From assembly GCF_036173105.1 (NCBI RefSeq), contig NZ_CP108053.1, positions 4,092,001 through 4,156,000 on the forward strand: a DNA stretch of 64,000 nt, written 5' to 3'. The position numbers were made by a program, and so were the translations under genes. This document shows positions 59,443-64,000 of the stretch, one piece after another. The notes beneath the pieces were generated by a model. It was not told the DNA's origin and made no database searches. It worked only from the letters and a program-made list of their open reading frames with translations. Source of the stretch: Streptomyces sp. NBC_00287 (GTDB taxonomy: Bacteria; Actinomycetota; Actinomycetes; Streptomycetales; Streptomycetaceae). Position 1 is the first letter of the stretch, and every line of letters starts with the position of its first letter.

Positions 59443-59855
59443 GGGGTCTCCTCGTCGGGGGTCTGCTTGGGGCGGTAGCGCAGCTTGAGGTCGGCGACCT
59501 TCCCGCGGTTGGTGGCGACGGCGGCCTTGAACAGCAGCCCGGCGGCGTTGTCCACCACCTTGACGTCGGTACGGACGCGATCGCCGGGGAAGACCGGGCG
59601 GTGGAAGCGGCAGCGGTCCATGGCCACCAGCTCGACCTCACCGCTCTCGCCCTCTACTTCGCGGGCCCGGCCGTGGGCCCAGCTCCGCACGGTCCGGTCG
59701 GCGGCCTCGATGAGGAACACGCCCGGTAGCACGGGGAATCCGGGGTAGTGCCCGGCGACGATCGGCCCGTCGACAGGCGCGTCGAACGCGGCGACGGCGC
59801 CCTCGGGACCGGTACGGATCAGCTCCAGTTCACCCAGCGGCGTGGCGGCGCTCAT
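59439..59855 (-). CDS. Hotdog-fold dehydratase, FabZ-like (subunit B)
   Basis: A 138-residue hotdog protein with the full FabZ core motif GHYPGFPVLPGVFLIEAADRT, including the catalytic His and the Glu of the central helix. The downstream half (FHRPVFPGDRVRTDVKVVD) matches the FabZ FxxPVxPGDxL block. It overlaps the ACP stop (ATGA) and the other hotdog gene (GTGA). It should dehydrate 3-hydroxyacyl-ACP. Pairing of two hotdog proteins is common in type II polyene systems. Confidence 0.85.
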   Translation of the reverse strand: MSAATPLGELELIRTGPEGAVAAFDAPVDGPIVAGHYPGFPVLPGVFLIEAADRTVRSWAHGRAREVEGESGEVELVAMDRCRFHRPVFPGDRVRTDVKVVDNAAGLLFKAAVATNRGKVADLKLRYRPKQTPDEETP

Positions 59856-60127
59856 GCCAGTTCTCCCCTCTTGGCGGAGAGCAGCTCGTAGGTGTCGCCC
59901 AGCGAGGTGATCGAGGTCAGCTCGGACTCGGCCAGGCGCACGCCGTACTCCTTCTCCAGGCGCACGGCGATCTCCAGCGCCATCAGCGAGTCGACGTCCA
60001 GGTCCTCCACGAAGTGGGCGTCGTCGGTGACTTCGGCGACATCAAGGTCGAGCACATCGGCGACGAGGTCACGCAGCTGCTCCTTGTCGAGAGCGGCGAG
60101 CGCGGGGGCGATGACGGATTCGGGCAT
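59852..60127 (-). CDS. Acyl carrier protein of the type II polyene/fatty-acid system
   Basis: A 91-residue ACP. The phosphopantetheine Ser is in FVEDLDVDSLMALEIAVRLE, and an acidic helix II follows. ATG 60127 has GAAGGA upstream and gives a normal ACP. The same frame is open upstream to a GTG at 60226 that overlaps the stop of a repeat-derived ORF, so a 33-residue leader (VIAVAVRRRAYRLRRILVHY..) could be present. That leader belongs to a repeat array and I consider it not part of the mature ACP. Confidence 0.85.
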   Translation of the reverse strand: MPESVIAPALAALDKEQLRDLVADVLDLDVAEVTDDAHFVEDLDVDSLMALEIAVRLEKEYGVRLAESELTSITSLGDTYELLSAKRGELA

Positions 60128-60160
60128 GGGGTACACACGTCCTTCGGGATGGTGGTTGGC

Positions 60161-60414
60161 GTACGAGTAGTGGACGAGGATCCGCCGCAGCCGATAGGCC
60201 CGACGGCGAACCGCGACAGCGATCACGGCGTGGCCGCGAGACGGTCGGCGTACGAGTAGGGGGCGAGGATCCGCGGCAGCCGCTCGGTACGGCGGCCGAC
60301 CCCGGCGTGGCCCGCAGGACGGTCGTCCGCGCCCGCCAGGCGGTCGGGGTACGAGTAGGGGGCGAGGATCCGCCGCAACCGCTCCGCACTGCGGCCGGCC
60401 CCGGTGGCGATCAC
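60161..60414 (-). repeat. Three imperfect ~90-100-bp tandem repeats between KS-like and ACP genes
   Basis: The core GTACGAGTAGxGGxCGAGGAT (plus-strand sense) recurs at 60161, 60250 and 60349, with spacings of 89 and 99 bp. Each unit also carries a copy of the KS-like gene's 3' end (GGCCACGCCGTGA-like). In translation the shared segment is RLRRILAPYSY. The array fills the 283 nt between the two genes. Confidence 0.85.
60223..60414 (-). CDS. Repeat-derived small ORF between KS-like and ACP genes
   Basis: A 63-residue ORF from GTG 60414, overlapping the KS-like gene stop (GTGA), to a TGA that overlaps another GTG in frame with the ACP. It contains the unit RxxERLxRILAPYSYxDRL twice, and the ACP leader holds a third copy. 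It looks like a by-product of duplication. Whether it is translated is unknown. Confidence 0.35.
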   Translation of the reverse strand: MIATGAGRSAERLRRILAPYSYPDRLAGADDRPAGHAGVGRRTERLPRILAPYSYADRLAATP

Positions 60415-61523
60415 GGCGTGGCCCGCAGGACGACCGCGCCCGCCTGGCCGTCGGGGTCCACGGACGTGACGAGGACCGGGCCCTCGGCTCCGGCCGCGAG
60501 CGCGCCGGCGAGTTGGAGGGAGGCGGTGGCGGCGCCGCAGTCGCCGACCAGTCGGCGCAGGCGCAGCCGGGCCGGGCGCTGCTCGCCGAACAGGTCGGCG
60601 AGGGCCGCGTCCTCCCGGGCGCCGAGCGGTCCGCCACCGTCCGAGGGCACCAGCAGGGTGACCTCCTCGGGTGTCACGTCGGCCTCCTTGAGCGCCTCGG
60701 CGGCGGCCCGGGCGACGACGCTCTGAGCCCGCTCGACGTCGCTGAAGGCCAGGAAGCGGGACGCGGCGAGGGAGGCCAGCGGCGTACGGCCGTGCGCGCG
60801 GGCCCGCTCGGCGGACTCCAGCAGGAACAGGGCGCAGCCCTCGCCGAGCGGGCCGGCGGGCTGGCGGTGCGCGGAGCCGGTGCGGGCCCGGTACTCCAGC
60901 CAGGCGCGTTCGGCGGAGAACTCCTCCACGGCCCCGCACAGCACGGCCTCGCAGTGCCCCTGGCGCAGCAGCCGGGCCGCGTAGCTGAGGGCGAGCAGTC
61001 CGGTCGGCGCGCCCCCGGCCACCGTGGTGTTGGGGCCGCGCAGGCTGTGCCAGATGGCGCTCTGTCCCGCGGCCTTGTTCATCACCGTGTTGGGGAACAG
61101 GGCCGGATCGACATGGAAGGGCTTCTCGCCGCGCAGCGAGTCGCGGGTGAAGTCCATGATGCTCTGCACACTGCCGTGCCCGGTGCCCAGCACCATGCCG
61201 ACGGCCTCGGGGTCGTCCGCGGCAAGCCCGGGACCCGCCGACTCCAGCAGCATCCCGGCGGTGGCGACGGCGAGCGCGGTGGCCCGGTCCATGGACCGCG
61301 TCCCCTTGCGCCCGAGTACCGCCCGTACGTCGAACTCCGGTATCCGCCCGGCCCGTTCGTACGGCCCGAGATCCGCGTCCTCGTCGGCGACGCGCACCGC
61401 GTCGCGCTCCTGGCGTACCCCGTCGGCGAAGGGCCGGGCGCCGAGCCCGTACGGCGAGACCGCCGACCATCCGGACACGACCAGGGTGTCCGGGTCCGCC
61501 CCGGTGGCAAGACTGACACTCAT
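60411..61523 (-). CDS. Ketosynthase-like protein without active-site Cys (third KS homologue)
   Basis: A 370-residue thiolase-fold protein of the FabF/KS family (VVSGWSAVSPYGLG, GMVLGTGHGS, FPNTVMNKAAGQSAI). The nucleophile motif ACxxG is replaced by GGAPTG in TTVAGGAPTGLLAL, so there is no catalytic Cys, and the catalytic His motifs HGTGT and GHxxGAAG are also lost (LVPSDGGGP, GDCGAATAS). It therefore resembles a chain-length factor or scaffold more than a condensing enzyme. Two other KS genes are nearby. It starts at ATG 61523, 43 nt after the enoyl reductase stop. Confidence 0.8.
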   Translation of the reverse strand: MSVSLATGADPDTLVVSGWSAVSPYGLGARPFADGVRQERDAVRVADEDADLGPYERAGRIPEFDVRAVLGRKGTRSMDRATALAVATAGMLLESAGPGLAADDPEAVGMVLGTGHGSVQSIMDFTRDSLRGEKPFHVDPALFPNTVMNKAAGQSAIWHSLRGPNTTVAGGAPTGLLALSYAARLLRQGHCEAVLCGAVEEFSAERAWLEYRARTGSAHRQPAGPLGEGCALFLLESAERARAHGRTPLASLAASRFLAFSDVERAQSVVARAAAEALKEADVTPEEVTLLVPSDGGGPLGAREDAALADLFGEQRPARLRLRRLVGDCGAATASLQLAGALAAGAEGPVLVTSVDPDGQAGAVVLRATP

Positions 61524-61566
61524 CGCTGCTGCTCCTGTGGGTGAAGGGTCGTGAACTGGCGGGTGA

Positions 61567-62397
61567 TCAGGCGGACGCCGGTGTGCCCCAGGCCCCGGCC
61601 GCGGCATGCAGCTCCGCGCCGTCGACGCCGATGGTGTTTCCGGTCAGCCAGGAGGAGGTGGAGCGGGACAGCAGCGCCACCGCCTCGGCGACGTCGTCGG
61701 GCCGGGTGAGCCGTCCGTGCGGGTTGTTCTCGGCGGCGCGCTCGATGTATCCGGCGTGCTCGGGGATGCGGCGCAGGGCGGGCGTGACGGTCGTACCGGC
61801 GCGCAGCGCGTTCACCGCGACACCCCGGGTGGCCAACTCGCAGGCGAGCTGGCGGACATGGGCCTCCAGGGCGCTCTTGGCCGCGGAGACGGCGCCGTAG
61901 CTGGGCAGCGCCTGCGACGTGCCGGCGCTGGTCATGGCGTACACCTTGGAACCGTCGCGCAGCAGGCCCGCGGTGAGCAGGTCCTGGGTCCAGTAGACGA
62001 GGCTGTGCGCCATGACGTCGAGGGTCATCTCCAGCTGGCGCGTGCTGATCTGCTTGTCCCAGCCGGGTCGCGGCGTGAACGGCACGAGGGTGCCGAACGC
62101 CAGCGAGTGCACCAGGATCCGGATGCCGCCTGTCGCCCCCGTCAACTCAGCCAGCTGCGGCACGAGTTCGGCGCGGGTGCTCTTGGCGGCGGCGTTGGAG
62201 TTGAAGAAGTGCGCCTCGACGCCGAGCCCGCGGATCTCCTCGACGAGGTCCTCGACCTCCTGGGCACGGGAGGCGGTGTCGAAGTGCACACCGGCGATGT
62301 TCACCCCTTCCCGGGCAAGACCCAGGGCGATCGCCCGCCCGATCCCGCTGGACGCCCCGAGAACCAGGCACCAGCTCCCTTCGAGTGACTTCAGCAT
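61567..62397 (-). CDS. Enoyl-ACP reductase of the SDR type (FabL/FabI-like)
   Basis: A 276-residue SDR. The cofactor motif LGASSGIGRAIA is closer to FabL than to FabI. The catalytic pair is Tyr-x6-Lys in PSYGAVSAAKSAL, the spacing of enoyl reductases, not the Yx3K of ketoreductases. LVHSLAFGTLVPFT matches the FabI/FabL HSIAF region. It should reduce trans-2-enoyl-ACP, which would set how many double bonds remain in the acyl chain. The start ATG 62397 lies 7 nt inside the end of the KS-like gene upstream. Confidence 0.82.
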   Translation of the reverse strand: MLKSLEGSWCLVLGASSGIGRAIALGLAREGVNIAGVHFDTASRAQEVEDLVEEIRGLGVEAHFFNSNAAAKSTRAELVPQLAELTGATGGIRILVHSLAFGTLVPFTPRPGWDKQISTRQLEMTLDVMAHSLVYWTQDLLTAGLLRDGSKVYAMTSAGTSQALPSYGAVSAAKSALEAHVRQLACELATRGVAVNALRAGTTVTPALRRIPEHAGYIERAAENNPHGRLTRPDDVAEAVALLSRSTSSWLTGNTIGVDGAELHAAAGAWGTPASA

Positions 62398-63434
62398 GCG
62401 AGGACTCCTGTGGACGAAAGGGCGTTGACGGAAGGGGCGACCCGGACCAGACCGACGTGCCCGTCCCCGCGAGCGGCGACGACGAGCCCACCGGCTCCGA
62501 GGGCATGGGCGACGGCGAGAGCGGGGGTCAGACAGCCGACGGAGGCGGCGGCGGTGCCGGGGGGCGAGCCGAGAGCCGCGGCGACCGTCTGCGCGACTGC
62601 CGAGCCGTCGAGGTCGAGATGTACGGCGGGGGCGGCGCCCTCCAGGCCACCGGCCAGGCCACCGGTCAGGTCGGCAAGCGCGGCCCCCAGGCGGCGCGCG
62701 GCGCGTTCCCGGCCCGCCCTCTCCCGCAGGGAGTTCGGCGCGAGGAACAGCGACCGGGCCCGTACCGTGCCGTGGACGCGTGCTCCGCGTGCCCGGGCCG
62801 CGGCCGGCGGCTCCAGGGCGAACACCACGGCGCCCTGCTGCCCGCCCCCGCCGCGCCCGGCGGGCACCGGCTCCTCGACCGCCGCGAGGACGAGCGAGTC
62901 GCACCGCCCCGCGGCCAGCGCCAGCGCACCGGCGGACAGCGCGTCCGCGGCGGCCGTGCCCGGGGTGGCGACGGTCAGTGCGAAGCCTTTCAGCTCCAGT
63001 TCGGCGGCGAGCCGGTTGCCGAGCACATTCACGGCGAAGTAGGGGGCGGTCGCCGGGGACAACGCCCCCGCGCCCTCCTCGGCCACCGTCGCGTCCATGG
63101 CGTCGAACAGCCCCGCGAGCCCGGCTCCGGTCGCGAGCACCAGCCCACGCCGGTCGGCCGGCACCGCGTCGGGCCGCCCACCGTCGGCAACCGCGGCCCG
63201 CGCCGCGGCCAGGACGTACTGCGCAGCCGGCGGCAGGTACTTGTAGCCCCGCGCCCCGAGCCGCACCCGGTGGTCGAACCACCCCTCGCCGCCCGGCCGA
63301 CCCGCACCGCCCGCCGCCAGGACGTCCCCGGCCGAGTCCCCCCAGGGAGACACGACCCCGACGCCGGTCACGGCAAGCTCACTCCGCACCAACTCCCGTA
63401 CGGGCGCAGCCGTTTCAGGCAGCATCACGCTCAT
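62391..63434 (-). CDS. Chain-length-factor-like ketosynthase homologue (KS-beta)
   Basis: About 347 residues of KS fold (ELAVTGVGVVSPWGDSAGDV at the N-terminus, VLATGAGLAGLF in the middle). The active-site segment reads LTVATPGTAAADAL, so the Cys is absent and no HGTGT or GHxxGA His motif can be found. It is adjacent to, and overlaps, the gene for a KS that keeps its catalytic His residues. This is the KS/CLF gene order of type II polyketide synthases. Starts at GTG 63437, ATG 63434 or ATG 63425 are all possible within the overlap. Confidence 0.8.
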   Translation of the reverse strand: MSVMLPETAAPVRELVRSELAVTGVGVVSPWGDSAGDVLAAGGAGRPGGEGWFDHRVRLGARGYKYLPPAAQYVLAAARAAVADGGRPDAVPADRRGLVLATGAGLAGLFDAMDATVAEEGAGALSPATAPYFAVNVLGNRLAAELELKGFALTVATPGTAAADALSAGALALAAGRCDSLVLAAVEEPVPAGRGGGGQQGAVVFALEPPAAARARGARVHGTVRARSLFLAPNSLRERAGRERAARRLGAALADLTGGLAGGLEGAAPAVHLDLDGSAVAQTVAAALGSPPGTAAASVGCLTPALAVAHALGAGGLVVAARGDGHVGLVRVAPSVNALSSTGVLAC

Positions 63435-64000
63435 CACCCGCCACCCCCTCCAGCACCACCGACGCGTTGTTCCCGCCGAAGCCGTACGCGTTGACCAGCA
63501 CCCGCCGTGCCTGCGCCGCCAGCGGCAGCGGTGCCCCCTGCGGCAGCAGGACCTCGCACTCGGGGTCCTGGTCGCTCAGCGGCACGTTCGGCGGGATCTC
63601 GCCGTGCCGCAGGATCAGCGCCGCCGCCACCGCACCGAGCGCGGCGGACGCCCCGCCCGCGTGCCCGAGCAGCGCCTTCAGGCTGTACAGCGGCACCCGC
63701 GAGGCGCCGGCCCCGAGCACCCGGTGCAGCGCCCGGCTCTCCAGCACGTCGTTGAGCCGGGTCCCGGTCCCGTGCGGCACCACACACCCCACGGACTCCG
63801 GCACCGGACCCACGGCCTGCCGCATCGCCCGTACGATCTGCTCGCCGTCCGCCCCGGGCGCCGTCGGATGATCGGCGTCGCAGCTCCACGCCACGGCACC
63901 GAGCCGCACCGCACCGGACGCGGCCCCGCGCAGCCGCGCATGCTCGGCCGACTCCACGACCAGCACACCCGCGCCCTCCGCGAACACCGTCCCGGCCCGG
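63415..64000 (-). CDS. Beta-ketoacyl synthase (KS-alpha), N-terminal part beyond the window
   Basis: The C-terminal ~194 residues of a ketosynthase that runs off the right edge. The frame stays open to the last base. Both catalytic His motifs are present: PHGTGTRLND and KALLGHAGGASAALG. The FGGNNASVVLE end is typical of FabF/KS-alpha. The Cys-containing N-terminal half lies outside, so catalytic competence can only be inferred. With the KS-beta partner it should elongate the acyl chain with malonyl-ACP. Confidence 0.85.
   Translation of the reverse strand, partial: RAGTVFAEGAGVLVVESAEHARLRGAASGAVRLGAVAWSCDADHPTAPGADGEQIVRAMRQAVGPVPESVGCVVPHGTGTRLNDVLESRALHRVLGAGASRVPLYSLKALLGHAGGASAALGAVAAALILRHGEIPPNVPLSDQDPECEVLLPQGAPLPLAAQARRVLVNAYGFGGNNASVVLEGVAGDERDAA

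Noticed and set aside
60127..60226. N-terminally extended ACP starting at GTG 60226 as the main form
   Set aside because: The extension is repeat-derived and basic, unlike ACPs, and ATG 60127 has its own GAAGGA ribosome binding site. The longer form is kept only as a possibility.
1..64000. Insertion sequences, integrase, att sites or tRNA genes marking horizontal transfer
   Set aside because: I found no transposase or integrase motif and no recognisable tRNA. Base and codon use look uniform across the cluster border by eye.

Overview
The window looks like a Streptomyces (or close actinomycete) chromosome. G+C is very high, third positions are almost all G or C, GTG starts and 4-bp ATGA/GTGA gene overlaps are common, and the gene set is typical: a tricorn-type S41 protease, an AfsR/SARP regulator, a DUF1876 protein, a secreted phospholipase A2 and a secreted serine peptidase. 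I saw no tRNA, rRNA, CRISPR array or transposon.

Region 1 (1-25.6 kb) is mostly ordinary chromosomal material. It holds a cut-off secreted trypsin-like peptidase, an EstB-like serine hydrolase, RidA, an EamA exporter with a YbaK deacylase, an MMPL transporter with its TetR regulator, a tricorn protease, a MerR-controlled Baeyer-Villiger monooxygenase/hydrolase/SDR operon, exonuclease III, a GNAT protein and a two-component system. It ends with a SARP regulator, a DedA protein and a MacB/FtsX-type ABC transporter. The SARP and ABC genes share a promoter-proximal direct-repeat element and may belong functionally to the cluster that follows. A strong hairpin at 25570-25624 closes this region.

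Region 2 (25.6 kb to the right edge, all on the minus strand) is a large biosynthetic gene cluster that continues beyond 64 kb. Hairpins at 57384-57429 and 48977-49014 divide it into three transcription units. Unit 1 (edge to 57.4 kb) is a type II fatty-acid/polyene set: one catalytic ketosynthase, two ketosynthase-like proteins without the active-site Cys, an enoyl reductase, an ACP, two hotdog dehydratases, a ketoreductase and a DsbA/HCCA-isomerase-like protein. Unit 2 (57.1-49.0 kb) has a FAAL fused to an acyl-CoA dehydrogenase (ACAD), two tiny tandem-duplicated ORFs, a second ACAD, an ACP, an SbnA-like enzyme and a free-standing condensation domain. Unit 3 (48.9-25.7 kb) has SbnB, MbtH, two NRPSs (A-T-C-A-T and C-A-T-C-A-T-C-A-T plus a beta-lactamase-fold domain), an ornithine-carbamoyltransferase-like enzyme, an MFS exporter, a type II thioesterase, two SyrP-type Fe/2-oxoglutarate oxygenases and a PPTase.

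Taken together, the genes predict a lipopentapeptide with an unsaturated acyl chain. SbnA and SbnB should make L-2,3-diaminopropionate (Dap). The carbamoyltransferase should turn it into beta-ureidoalanine (albizziine), an isostere of glutamine. The first adenylation domain has a Gln-like specificity code read by eye, three others have closely matching Asn-like codes, and one is Thr-like. The two oxygenases probably hydroxylate side chains. The C-terminal PBP-type thioesterase, here fused to the NRPS, would release or cyclise the peptide. I cannot match this gene set to a known product. A separate oddity is that short tandem duplications have expanded three gene-gene junctions in the cluster, creating new translationally coupled small ORFs at two of them.
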